NCBI GenBank assembly: GCA_009760885.1
Contig: CM019702.1
Coordinates: 54,269,675 to 54,333,674 of the forward strand
DNA: 64,000 nt
Direction of reading: 5' to 3'
Source: Achatina immaculata
Lineage: Eukaryota; Mollusca; Gastropoda; Stylommatophora; Achatinidae
Shown: one piece after another, positions 35,440 through 47,099 of the stretch
Numbering within the stretch: position 1 is the stretch's first letter
Layout of the letters: every line of letters starts with the position of its first letter
Notes under the pieces: model-generated
What the model was told of the DNA's origin: nothing
Seen by the model: only the letters and a program-made list of their open reading frames with translations
Databases searched by the model: none
Position numbers and translations under genes: made by a program

Positions 35440-35700
35440 CGAAGTGACATTACTGTAAGAGGAGGTTCTGAAAGAGACTGATGGGATGAGACAAATAATA
35501 AACAACTTAGAAAAAGACAATCCAGATTCTTAGGACCCGTTCTACATCGAGACAAGCTAGAATACATTGTGACAGGAAAGATAGAAGGTAAAAGAGACCG
35601 AGGTAGACAGAGAAAATGATGGACGGACGAACTAGATTAAGACGGACAAGGAACACCGGCACTCAGAGCAGGGGATTGATGGTCAACCCCAGTCGTCAGG
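35440..35700 (+). mobile_element. LINE F, 3' end
   Basis: It encodes FLGPVLHRDKLEYIVTGKIE and then GKRDRGRQRK, a LINE C-terminus of the TGKIEGKR type. It ends at CAGGGAAACAGAAAGATAAA, a short degenerate GATA tail. The partner with an expanded tail is at 59,865-60,229. Confidence 0.65.
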
Positions 35701-36084
35701 GAAACAGAAAGATAAATCACTGCACAACAACAGTATATAAAACTTACATCAAACTAATATCACATAAGGTAGGGGCAGAAGTAGAGATTACCGTAGGAAC
35801 AGTCTTACAAAATATCACAATACATGCAGAAAACTTCAGAAATATAATCCATAAACAATTCGAAAACATGCCCCATCCTAGAACCTGGCAGTTAGAGGGG
35901 TAGAGTTATCCCTCATCAGTCTACGGCACACCGTTGGGTCAGGTAGGCTACCCGTATAGTGCCACGATTAGGATAATATGAAGTCATGGCGGCAGGTGGT
36001 GGATGGAATGGGAGATCAGCCAACATACAGTGTTGGGAAAGTATCAAATAATAAGTGACGAGATGAAAAGTCGGGGATACATAT

Positions 36085-36471
36085 TTAGGGAATCTGCGAA
36101 CATCGATGGAAAGGATCAGGATACTTCTGAAACGAGAATGATAATATCTTTATATGCTCTGGTTGAGAACTAGGAGGGAAGAATGGATTGGCGTTTTACT
36201 TGGATAAATTAACATGAAAAGCATTACTAGGTTACAGTCCCGTAAATGACATAATCCTCAGTCAGACTTAAGAACACTCATTGAAATGTAACAATTACCC
36301 AGATCTATGCACTAACATTCAACAGCAGGGAAGAAGAAGACTTTTATAACACACTGCACACGACGATAGGCCAGGTTCGAAAAAACCATACTGTATAAAT
36401 AATTGGCGATTCTAATGCAAAGATTTGCTGCAGAAAGAGCAGAAATCGAAAGATATGTTTTAGGGAAATTT
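36085..36471 (+). mobile_element. LINE A, endonuclease part (5' of LINE E insertion)
   Basis: Decayed frames read NGLAFYLDK, LLGYSPVNDII, NSREEEDFYNTLHTTIGQV and IGDSNAKI (for GDFNAKI). The endonuclease continues beyond 37,062 with LMAFCIESELMFANALFKQH. The equivalent in the duplicate is 61,436-61,795. Confidence 0.6.
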
Positions 36472-37062
36472 AACATCTTCTTCTTTCTCTTCTTCAGCTT
36501 ACCGAGCCATTATAGCTCATTGCTGCAGACAAAGTGTGCCTCCATTCCACTCTATTCCTATTCTTCGTCCTTCATTTGGTGACACCAATTTTCTTTGTAT
36601 CATTTCCTATGTTGTCTCTCCATCGCTGTCTTGGTCTACCCCTTTGGTCTTACTTTCCTCATCTCTTATGTGTACATCATGTTAGTCTGTTCTCTTTAAA
36701 TTCTTTCTACATGCCCCAGCCAGCGTAGTCTGTTCAGTTTCAAGACATTTCTAATTTGTTGCGATTTAAATAAGCTGCTCGGTTCAGTGTTCTTTCTAGC
36801 TCTACAATGTCAACTGTTGCTATCCTTTATGAGCCCGTAGAAGATTCATGTTTATTATTTTGTTCTCAAAGATCTACAGTTGTTCAAATTTATTTGTTGT
36901 ACTTCAAGTTTCTGATCCATACATGACGGCTGGTCTTATTATACTTTTGTAAATTTTTATTTTTGTGTTTTGGAACAGAATTTTGGATTTTAACAGGTTT
37001 TGCAAGTCAAAGTATATTTTATTCTATATCTGTAGTCTAATTTTAATTTAGTATAGGACATA
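36472..37062 (-). mobile_element. LINE E, 3' fragment nested in LINE A
   Basis: Minus-strand match to 61,796-62,360 and to the 3' part of 31,265-33,180. Its GAAGAAGA-rich end lies at 36,472-36,495. It is present in both copies of intron 2, so it predates their duplication. Confidence 0.65.
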
Positions 37063-38032
37063 GAAATCATACAGGCGACAATCTAATGGCGTTTTGCATT
37101 GAAAGTGAGCTAATGTTCGCTAACGCACTTTTTAAACAACATCAAAGACGGCTTTACACACTGGACATCACCTGATGGGAAAACCAAGAATTAAATAGAC
37201 TACATTGTAGTGCAAAGAAGATAGAGATCAAGTATAACATCAGCACAGACTTTACCAGGTGCCGACTGTGACACGGACCATGAGTTAATAAAAGCAGACA
37301 TGAAGATAGAAAAGATAGTTAGGGGATAAAGACCACTCCGCTTTGATTTTACACAAATACCAGAACAATACGATATAGAAGTGAAGAACCGTTTAGAAAT
37401 CATGATGGCTGTACAGGAGGAGATGACACCAAATGAACTGGCAACGCAGGCCAGAGATATCTTAATAACAACAGCTAAAGACATGTTCCAATAAAGAAAA
37501 CATAAAAAATGGATGAATTAGAGAAGGCACACCATAACTAATAAAGCAACTTAGAGAAATGAAGACGGAATTGAAAGTGTCCTATATCAAAAAGAGAAAT
37601 ATATATCTTAAACAGAAGAAGCTAGAAGAAACATAAGAAAAGATAAAAACAAGACATACAAGATTGTTGAGAAAGAATAACGTATATTAAAAGTGTGGAA
37701 GAGGTAGTGAAGTGTTAAAATAAATCAAGACATTGGCGACAAATGTCCCACCTACGTTAAATGTAATTTGTGACAAATGGGGAATACCTTGACAAAGACA
37801 GAGAAAATTCTAGAAAGATGAAAGGAATATTGCAGAGGAATGTATAAAACAACTGACTGTAAAAGCAGACATCAACAGTGTGAATTATTATTGGAGGATA
37901 AAGAACACGAAACGACAATAGAATAAGTTTTATGGGCAATAAATAATCTGAAAAATGGTAAATCACTAGGATGGGATGAGATAATAGATGAACGTATTAA
38001 AGCAGGATGAAAGGAATGTGCAGCAACCTATA

Positions 38033-39532
38033 CTCACAGAAAAAAGTAATTGTGCAATGCTTTAAAAAGCACCATGAACGTGCTCAGGTGATGACTGAAA
38101 TAAAATTTGGCACACATTATGTTTGATTATCCAATAACAGATAAAATGATACCTTTCAGGCCAGTCACATGTCACAAAAAAGTAAAAAAAGCTCACCTAA
38201 TGTGGCTCACCACCCCAAGAACAGAAAATGAAGGTTTCAATATCGTGTGTGTCCTCCTCGGGCAGTTATCACTGCTTGACACGGCCTTCTCATCGAACCA
38301 ATGACACGTTGTATCAGTTCTTGCAACGCTTGGGCTAATTCTTGGCGGTTTCCAGGACGATTGTGTCGTCTTATCAACCTGCGGTCCAGTACATCCCAAA
38401 TGTGCTCGATAGGTGATAGGTCCAGTGAAACTGCTGGCCATGGCAAGACAGTAATCTGATGTTGTTGAAAGTAGTCCCTGACTACACGTGCGACATGTGG
38501 ACGAGCGTCATTCTGATTTAGTATCAGGTCTTGTCCATTAGCATCCAGAAAAGGCATTACGTGGCGTGTAATGATTTCGCCCCTATATCATAAACCTGTA
38601 AGGTTGCCATTGAGGAAGACTAGGTTTGTTCGGCCAGCATAGGAAATTCCTCCCCAAACCATTACACTGTCTCCTCTTCTCCTGCCCACCTCTAGCACAC
38701 AGTTATTCGCAAAGCGTTCTCCCCTCCGCCTGTACACTAAAGCACGCCCATCATGGCCTTGCAGACAGAATCTGGACTCATCAGTGAGTAGGATCCGTCT
38801 CCATTGATGATAAGGTCATGCCAAATGGTGCCTGGCACAGTTCAAGCGGGTTTGTCTATGGCGAACTGTCAATACTCGTCTAACTGCAGGTCCATGATGT
38901 AAGAGATATACCTCTCTGAGTCTGTTCCTCACTGTCCTGCCCGACAAACGTCTTACACCTGGAATGTTGCAGGTAGTCCATTTTGCCTGGAGAAACCTGT
39001 TACGAAGGCGCATGAGGTGGATGTAACGGTCTTGTGCAAGGGTGGTAACTCGTGGTCTGCCGCTTCTATGGCGGTCAGCAACGGAACCATTTTGGTTAAA
39101 ACGACTTTGAAGGCGTGATATTGTGTTTCTGTGAACATTAAAATAGTGAGATACTGCTGCTACTGTTGATCCAGCAATTAACATCCCAACAGCTATTTCT
39201 CACTGATGTCCATTCAATCTTGGCATGATGAAAAAAAGATGTTTATGTTGGAATTCTACTACTTCTTTCTTCAACGATTACGTGAAGAGATCTCTAGAAA
39301 AGAATTACACACGTACCCTCATTTTATCCGTGGTCAGTAACCAATCATGGATCAAGCACGTGATTTCACTGGAGCTGTGGTTATCTCCTCATGAATAGTG
39401 CGATCAACTTCGTGCTGCACGGACACGTGGACATAACTCAGACAAAACTTCGTGCCATATCTGATTTCAATTCACTCATGACAACGTGATTGATAAGCTT
39501 GACACCACTGCACACTTACTTTTTTCCGTGGG
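38033..39532 (-). mobile_element. Tc1-like DNA transposon, copy 1 (inactive)
   Basis: The 1,500-bp element begins CTCACAGAAAAAAGTAATTG and ends as its reverse complement (CTTACTTTTTTCCGTGGG), between TA dinucleotides. The transposase lies on the minus strand. Its N-terminus contains a helix-turn-helix (VAAVSHYFNVHRNTISRL) and RSGRPRVTT linker. The catalytic core follows in other frames (ILFTDESRF, QNDARPHV, PIEHIWDVLDRR). The second catalytic Asp, expected in QDNARPH, is Asn here. A TGA near the start (HQ-stop-EIAVGM) is shared with copy 2. It interrupts LINE A within the Thr-Ile-Tyr-His codons. Confidence 0.92.
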
Positions 39533-39943
39533 TATATCATGCATTAATGGCATTCAGGTATTTGGCCAAAAGAATGTATTCATGCCACTGCCAAAAAAGT
39601 GTAACCTGAAATTATGCAGAAACTACAGAACTGTTGCACTGATTAGTCATGCCAGTAAAATTCTATTAAAAATCATAATGGGTAGACTTCGTAAGAAAAT
39701 AGAAGAAGTCAATCCAGTCCCTGGTTTTTTTTAAACAAAGAAGAAGATCAACAGGTCATATATTCAATAGAAGATTAATAATAGAGGAATCCAGATAATT
39801 TAATGTGAATCTATATTTATCTTTTATATACTATACAAATGCATTTAATTGTGTAAAACACCAGAAACGTTGGAAAATAACGGAAAAATGGGATTTCCAA
39901 CAGATTTGATACAATTAATATCACTCCTGTATCTAGACCAACA

Positions 39944-40451
39944 TGGAATTCAAATAGTATAGGCACAAAAACCAAGTTAAGACTATTCAATTCAAATGTA
40001 CTATCCACACTCATTTATGCATACGAAAGCTGGAAAATAAATACAGAAATAGACAAGAACTTAGACTCTTTTGAAAAGAAATAGTGAAGGAAAATAATCG
40101 GCATCACTTGGACGAATTTAAGAATATTGCAAAGATAAGACAGATGAGTGAACAACAACCAGTCTCATGGGTGATCAGAAAAAGAAGATGGACATATGTT
40201 GGTCACTTGATGAGAAGAAATGATCAGAGATTTCCAAAACAAGCTATCAAGCGGAACACAACAGGCCAAAGAAAAAGAGGCAGACCGCGTGAAACTCTGA
40301 AGAGGTCATTGTTAAGACAGGCCAAATTAACAGGCATAAAATCTTTTCATGAGGTTGAAAGACTCGCCGAAGGCAGGAAAAATTGGTGAACTACTTTGCG
40401 AGCCCTGTGTGATGTTTAACGGCACGGGAAAGATATAAGATATAAGAGAAG
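39944..40451 (+). mobile_element. LINE D, 5'-truncated, nested in LINE A with a 13-bp target duplication
   Basis: ATCTAGACCAACA flanks it at 39,931-39,943 and 40,452-40,464. It encodes NSNVLSTLIYAYESW, then WVIRKRRWTYVGHLMRR, RKRGRPRETLKRSLLRQ and RLAEGRKNW, and ends GATATAAGATATAAGAG. The element 3' end is the same as at 59,228-59,262. Confidence 0.9.
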
Positions 40452-41979
40452 ATCTAGACCAACAGGCAGTGAGAATAAATGGTGAAACAAGAGCTTGGTT
40501 TGAAATAAAACATGTGGTCCGGCTGGGGTGCATATTGGCTCCTTACTTATTTAACTTGTATATTGAAGATACAATGAAGTATGTTAGAGCAGATGTAGAA
40601 AAATAATAATTACGATGCCATAGCAATTGGAGGTTATGGAATACCATATATTAGATATGCTGATGACACAATATTACTGTCCACAAAACATAAAAGAATG
40701 GAAAAAACTATTTATGTCAGTCCGTAAGAATATTGAAGATCAAAACCACTATGTTAATACGAAGAAAACTAAATTGCTGACGAATGACAAAACAAATAAG
40801 GCAGCTGAAATATGTGTCAATGAGGACAAATTTGAAGAGGTGGGAAGTGTTTAATATCTTTTATTATTACTAAATAAGAATGGAGATACAGTGAGGGAAA
40901 TTAAATAGATGACACATATCGCTCTTAAGAAAGTAAAACAACCAACAACAAAAAACTGTGAAGAGGAATAGACATAACTACAAAATAAGATTTTTAAGGG
41001 CATATATCTTTCCCATCGCAACATATGTCTGTGATACATGGGCACTAAACGAAACAGCTGAGAAACATATACATACTTTTTAATGTTAATGCTACAGAAG
41101 TGTTATTCAAATATCATGGACACAAAAAAGAAGAAATATATCCATATTACAAGAACTTAATATTAAATAAGTCTAGGTAGTAAGGAGGATTATACAGAGA
41201 AAACATAACTATTTTCAACACATTAAAGGTAATGTTAATTTAGTTAAGTCCGTCTTCGAAGAGTATAGAATTGGAAAATGGGCAAAGAGGGCAGCAAGAC
41301 ATTGATGAAATCTGCAAATGGACACATCAGCAGCAGGGCATCTTGCTTACAACCGAGAGGCCTACAGGAGAGCTGTTAGGGAGGCAAGGATCTGCAACGG
41401 ACATGCAAATGACTGACTTAGAATCTGGCCATAACTGGAAGAAGAATGCCAACTCCACACTACTGAAACAAAAACGACACAGTGAATCGTTACCTCCACT
41501 AGATCGTTCGCCTCCACCAAGGGTAATGGTTCACATTAGCCACTTCATGCTTTTATTTAATAAGTGGCAACAGCTCTTGATGTGTCAGTAAAATAACTGG
41601 CAGTCCTTTATTTAATGTCTACCTTTAAAAATGTACTTTTTTCATTTCATTCTCTGTGTTTTCTTTCCACTTTCAAGATCACATCACTATCATTTTTCTT
41701 TCATATATGTTCTTAATGGTCTCGGATCAGTGAACTGATGCATTGATGGTTTGAAGCGCAAATGTAACGTCGATGGCTTACTAAAGTATGATGGCTTTTT
41801 TTTGTAGATTCTGGAAACAAAAATTAATGTGACCCGATCTAGAACTTGTTTTAATTCAACTTGCAGGCTTCAAATTCGGATCATAGTGACGTTCTAGAAG
41901 ATATGGATAAATTTACTGTGACTTGATTGAAGAAGTGGAGACGTTTACTGCGACTTAATGTCAGATCCGAAATTGGCTC

Positions 41980-42033
41980 AAGGTATGAACGTTTCAGCAT
42001 ATTCCAACACTGAATTGATCAGAGAGAATAAAA
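41980..42033. repeat. single-copy version of the 50-bp minisatellite unit
   Basis: GGTATGAACGTTTCAGCATA, ATTCCAACACTGAATTGATC and AGAGAGAATAAAATCC are followed by the SINE, the same order as at 2,580-2,660. Confidence 0.9.
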
Positions 42034-42046
42034 TCCTTGTGAAAGA

Positions 42047-42300
42047 ACACGCCCTGCGGCCGGTTTACTAATCCAGTGCTACCTGGTTCAGTCCCAGCAG
42101 CCGGAATTTTTTCTCGTGCACAAAAAAAAAAAGGCCCCAGGGTCGACCCAGCATCTAAAAATGGGTACTAGAGAAATCTGGGACGATAAATACGGCCAGG
42201 CGAGACACTGACCAGATCACACTTTCATGTGCCGAAGGTCGTGGAAATGTGAGCCTAACATTGTTTTCCCCGTTAAGCCGCCTTAATGACATGGAAAGGG
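42047..42300 (+). mobile_element. SINE-like repeat in front of receptor exon 3
   Basis: Closely similar to 2,640-2,905 (GGTTCAGTCCC, GGGTCGACCC, GGGTACTAGAGAAATCTGGG). Confidence 0.65.
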
Positions 42301-42426
42301 GAACATTACCTGTTTACACCCTGCTATTCTGCTTTAACTATTCCCTTCCAGGACTCAGAAGTAGCTTGACGTCTACTACAATTACATTTCTGTTTAAATA
42401 TTACTTTTTCTCTTCAATTCATTCAG

Positions 42427-43023
42427 GTCAAAGGCATCGTTACTCCAAAAAGAATATCTGTCGTCATAATCTGTATCTCTGTAGTTTCACTAGCAAGTAC
42501 ATCCCCAGTGTACACTGTCATCAGTTTGGGCATGACGTTCTATCCTTCACTTAACAAGTCTCTTCTGGGCGTTGTTTCCACTGATGACAGGGAGATAGTG
42601 GATCATATTTATTTTATTGTCAATAATTTTGTTTTGCCATTTGCTGCCTTTATCGTAATAATCATTTGTACTATAATTCTAATTATTAGTCTTCGATTGA
42701 GAACAAAATGGTTTGAAAAGCATTTTATAAAATCAAAGAAGGACATTTCCAGCTGTAACAAAAAGGTCGTAAAAGTGGTTTTAATGATTTCTACACTCTA
42801 TATTTGTTGCTTTGTACCAATGAACGTTCTAATGATAGCTCTGGCTTTTGAACCGGAGCTTCATGTTCATGGAAAATATTTCAATCTAGCCACAGTTTTT
42901 GGTGGTTTAGGACTTCTATTTGAATCTGTCAATTTTTCTATGAATATTTTTATATATTTCAATGTAAGTGGAAAATACAGAGATACATTTCGTAATATAT
43001 TCTGCAGTCACTCACTGATATAG
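42427..43023 (+). CDS. chemosensory-type GPCR, exon 3 (TM4-TM7 and C-terminus)
   Basis: The exon starts in phase 0 with VKGIVTPKRI after acceptor TTCATTCAG and ends at TAG, giving residues 156-353 of the assembled receptor. It carries TM4 (about 164-186), ECL2 with YPSLNKSLLG, TM5 (about 217-243), a third intracellular loop rich in Lys/Arg, TM6 (about 268-296) with CCFVP, TM7 (about 307-333) with Asn328-I-F-I-Tyr332, and a short tail with KYRDTFRNIFCSH. The join PLK|VKGIVTP reads smoothly and fits family alignments. Total length 353 is normal for class A. This is the only exon 3 with exons 1 and 2 upstream in the window. Confidence 0.87.
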   Translation, partial: VKGIVTPKRISVVIICISVVSLASTSPVYTVISLGMTFYPSLNKSLLGVVSTDDREIVDHIYFIVNNFVLPFAAFIVIIICTIILIISLRLRTKWFEKHFIKSKKDISSCNKKVVKVVLMISTLYICCFVPMNVLMIALAFEPELHVHGKYFNLATVFGGLGLLFESVNFSMNIFIYFNVSGKYRDTFRNIFCSHSLI

Positions 43024-43128
43024 CCTGATCTTTTGTGCATACTGCGAAACATGTTTACCTTATGATATAAATAGAATGTGAGGACTGTTTACCAGGTGAA
43101 ATATGTATGTTTTGATGTGTGTCTCGTG

Positions 43129-43170
<42 letters not shown>

Positions 43171-43398
43171 GTCTGAACCTTAAGTGCCCAGGGCACATGG
43201 GGCTTTCTCAAGGGTTTTCTACAAATGCATTTTTGCTGCTCTTGCTCAAGTGAGTCCTCTATTGCTCAACATCCTCTCTGTTGTTCTACTACATGTCTCT
43301 CTTCTTCTACCCTTACTTATTTTCCCCAGTGCTGTCTATCTTAGTGCTATTTTTGGTAGTGAGTTATCAGTCATTCGGAGCACATGTCCCAACAATCG

Positions 43399-43434
<36 letters not shown>
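43024..43434 (+). other. 3' flank of the receptor gene with two (TA)n runs
   Basis: Collinear with 3,627-3,990. (TA)n lies at about 43,131-43,165 and 43,402-43,434. The second run is the target of the Tc1 composite. Confidence 0.75.
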
Positions 43435-43435
<1 letters not shown>

Positions 43436-44886
43436 TCACGGAAAAAAGTAAGTGTGCAATGCTTTAAAAAGCACCATGAACGTGCTCAGGTAATGACTGA
43501 AATAAAATTTGGCACACATTATGTTTGATTATCCAATAACTTTCAGGCCAGTCACATGTCACAAAAAAGTGAAAAAAAACTCACCTAATGTAGCTCACCT
43601 CCCCAAGAACAGAAAATCAAGATTTCAATATCGTGTGTGTCCTCCTCGGGCAGTTATCACTGCTTGACACCGCCTTCTCATCGAACCAATGACACGTTGT
43701 ATCAGTTCTTGCAACGCTTGGGCTAATTCTTGGAGGTTTCCAGGACAATTGTGTCGTCTTATCAACCTGCGGTCCAGTTCATCCCAAATGTGCTCGATAG
43801 GTGGTAGGTCCAGTGAAACTGCTGGCCATGGCAAGACAGTAATCTGATGTTGATGAAAGTAGTCCCTGACCACAGGTGCGACATGTGGACGAGCGTTAAC
43901 CTGCTGCTGTATCACGCCTTGTCCATTAGTGTCCAGAAAAGGCATTACATGGCGTGTAATGATTTCGTCCCTATATCGTAAACCTGTAAGGTTGCCATTG
44001 AGGAAGACTAGGTTTGTTCGGCCATCATAGGAATTCCTCCCCAAATCATTACACTGCCTCCTCTTCTCCTATCCACCTCTAGCACACAGTTATTCGCAAA
44101 GCGTTCTCCTCTTCGCCTGTACACTAAAGCACGCCCATCATGGCCTTGCAGACAGAATCTGGACTCATCAGTGAATAGGATCCGTCTCCATTGATAATAA
44201 GGCCATGCCACATGGTGCCTGGCACAGTTCAAGCGGGTTTGTCTGTGGCGAATTATCAATACTGCTCTAACTGCAGGCCCATGAGGTAAGAGATTTACCT
44301 CTCTGAGTTTGTTCCTCACTGTCCTGCCCGACACACGTCTTACACCTGGAATGTTGCAGGTAGTCCATTTTGCCTGGAGAAACCTGTTACGAAGGCGCAT
44401 GAGGTGGATGTAACGGTCTTGTGCAAGGGTGGTAACTCGTGGTCTGCCGCTTCTATGACTTTGAAGGCGTGATATTGTGTTTCTGTGAACATTAAAATAG
44501 TGAGATACTGCTGCTACTGTTGATCCAGCAATTAACATCCCAACAGCTATTTCTCACTGATGTCCATTCAATCTTGGCATGATGAAAAAAAGATGTTTAT
44601 GGTGGAATTCTACTACTTCTTTCTTCAACGATTACGTGAAGAGATCTCTAGAACAGAATTACACACGTACCCTCATTTTATCCGTGGTCAGTAACCAATC
44701 ATGGATCAAGCACGTGATTTCACTGGAGCTGTGGTTATCTCCCCATGAATATTGCGATCAACTTCGTGCTGCACGGAAAAGTGGACATAACTCAGACAAA
44801 ACTTCGTGCCAAGTCTGATTTCAATTCACTCATGACAACGTGATTGATAAGCTTGACACCACTGCACACGTACTTTTTTCCGTGAG
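43435..44886 (-). mobile_element. Tc1-like DNA transposon, copy 2 (inactive)
   Basis: The left end CTCACGGAAAAAAGTAAGTG matches the inverted right end (CGTACTTTTTTCCGTGAG) with one mismatch over about 24 bp. The transposase is on the minus strand: helix-turn-helix (HYFNVHRNTISRL), SGRPRVTT, FTDESRFCL, then in another frame QQVNARPHV and PIEHIWDELDRR. The second catalytic Asp is Val. Compared with copy 1, about 44 bp are deleted near 44,456 in the linker coding region. It shares with copy 1 both the early TGA and the LINE A sequence to its right. Confidence 0.92.
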
Positions 44887-45070
44887 TATATCATGCATTA
44901 ATGGCATTCAGATATTTGGCCAAAAGAATGGAAAAGAACTGTATTCATGCTACTGCCAAAAAGTGTAACCTGAAATTATGCACAAACTACAGAACTGTTG
45001 AACTGATTAGTCATGCCAGTAAAATTCTATTGGTGCCCTTGACACCACTGCACACTTACTTTTTTCCGTG
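44887..45070. mobile_element. LINE A scrap capped by an extra Tc1 end (right part of a composite)
   Basis: 44,889-45,030 is LINE A sequence matching the right flank of Tc1 copy 1 (ATCATGCATTAATGGCATTC, then ATTAGTCATGCCAGTAAAAT). It is followed at about 45,037-45,070 by another Tc1 right terminus (ACACTTACTTTTTTCCGTG). The target sequence then resumes as in copy 1 near 4,000. Confidence 0.8.
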
Positions 45071-46846
45071 AAAAGATTGGCTGTCATGCAGAGGCAGAGT
45101 AGATAGAGGAAATGGCCGGGCGTTGTCGGCCTTAGTTGTGCTTTGATTATTATGAGTGTTTCGTGTATTCTGCCCGTGCCCATCTTATGTAGTATAGATT
45201 ATGTAGGTGTGCAGTAAGCTGTGATGTAGGTTTTTGTTATTACGTATCGATATGGAAATTATGTGTATGCCTTCAGTGTGATTTATAGGCATATTGGATG
45301 GGCAATATGTTCGATTCATTATTATGATCTTATCCTGCAGCAACGGAGTTATATACATATGTGCCATGGTAGCGGTAGTTGCGTAGAATAAGTGGCATTG
45401 CACATTGTATTGTTGTGTAGGCTACGTGAAGGGCCAAAAGAGCCCGGTACCCGATGTCCATCAGGTTTTCAATAACGATGTATGTGAAATAATTATCATA
45501 TCATACCTTGCTTTGCACTGACATAGTTCATCAAAATACCTTTCTATTATCGATGATTGCTTGAAGTATATTGCATTGCACTGATCTTGTTCATCCAATT
45601 CGTTATCCATTATGATGACACGTATCTTGATGTCATGCTGTTATTATTGTAAGATGTATGTGTTGTTGTGGTGTATAGTGAGATTAAAAATGTTTTGTCA
45701 TCAATTTCTGAATGGGTGATTTCTAGTGCATGTCAATGTAATGTGTACTGATTAAATGCTCCGGATGTATGTATTATTAGCACACAGTGTACCAAGCACA
45801 GGACAAGCAGGTTTGGCGAGCATGTTTTCTTTATGCAGTCTATGTATTATGCTGTATTTGTAATTGTCATATGTTTATTGAACAATCATTTAGTGCAAGA
45901 ACCGGCAATTTCACCTCATTATGAAAGTAAGAAAAGACAACAGTATGATGTCATAGAGGAAAATCTGGAATATGATGTTAGCGTCTGTATATTCCTAACT
46001 AGGCAAAGCACACACTAGGAAAGATGTAGTCAGTAACATGATTTGTCGTTCTTCCTTCACATTTTCTGTAAAGAGATATGAAATGCAGAATGACCTAAAT
46101 TTGAAAGGCAGAATGCCCTCCCTGAAGAACAAATTGGAATTGGAGATATATATTCCGCTGACAACAAGCAAACACATAAGAGAGTTATAAAATCAATGTG
46201 CCTATCTCTGCTGCCTTTATATGTTAATTTCTCGTCTTGCTGCTTCTGCACAGTTGTTTCTATGTTGAGACAATTTGCAAAATATATTACTACATTATAC
46301 ATCCAGCAAGTCAACAAGACACCCAACAACTATACATCAGAACATCATATATTACACTATACTACAATTGTAACCTGCAGTCAATCAATGCCACCAACAT
46401 TTAACATTCCAGAGGACGACTAAACAAGTCTACTTTTAGAATAACATTCAATACACCATTTACTAATGGACCAAAATGAGGGGTGATCAGATGAGGATGG
46501 GTATGTAGTTCGTCAGGCTGGAAAACAAAAACAACAAAGATTCCCTGCGTGAATTATACAATTCCATGTGGGAAGAAAAACTGTTACATTTTAACTACGA
46601 CAAAAAGCACCTACTTACAAGACCTAATCTGCAAGATGACACAAACCTTTACAAATATTACCATCATGAACTACCACAGAAGGACTAAGGCCAAATCACA
46701 CAGAAGTCTCTGATCTACAGTCCTGGCCTAAATCTTCGAAGATTAACCTATCAAATCCCATCTCCTACCAACACTTGTACTAAGTCTACGATTGTCCCTA
46801 CATTCTTCTACAAAACTCTCGAAGACTACTAAAAACCTGCCTGAAA
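45071..46846 (+). other. non-coding block paralogous to 4,000-5,815
   Basis: It is continuous with the receptor 3' flank once the Tc1 composite is removed. It holds the counterpart (46,196-46,423) of the doubtful open frame at 5,008. No recognisable gene. Confidence 0.7.
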
Positions 46847-47099
46847 CAATACTTCTGCTTCTTCTTCTTCTTCGTTCGCTTCTACCACCAAAACCGCACT
46901 GTGATCCTACTGAATTTACGCTTGTGGTCCTCATTAGGTCCAGTGGTCCCCTGTGTGGTCCCCGAAAGGACCACACGAGATCCACGAGAGGACCACAAGG
47001 GGTTCAGAGTATCACAGGGCTTTAGCCTATATTCTTGGTGGGTCTCGGAAGCGGGATTGCGTGACACCGTGGTTTTCATTGCACCAGTTTAGTCTAGGG

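Larger units (their letters stand above)
37063..41420 (+). mobile_element. LINE A, long copy interrupted by Tc1 and LINE D
   Basis: Read past the two insertions, this is endonuclease C-terminus, linker and RT up to the 3' end at about 41,400 (GQRGQQDID, HQQQGILLTTERPTG equivalents). The frame is broken many times. The LYLDQ motif at 39,925-39,943 is continued after LINE D at 40,465. Confidence 0.82.
34212..42426 (+). other. intron 2 of the receptor gene
   Basis: About 8.2 kb, between GTAAGT and a pyrimidine-rich TTCATTCAG. It is filled by a LINE F end, a LINE A copy that itself contains LINE E, Tc1 and LINE D insertions, a single 50-bp unit and a SINE. 34,212-36,084 aligns with 56,166-61,435. 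Residual 41,421-41,979 resembles 49,020-49,640. Confidence 0.75.
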
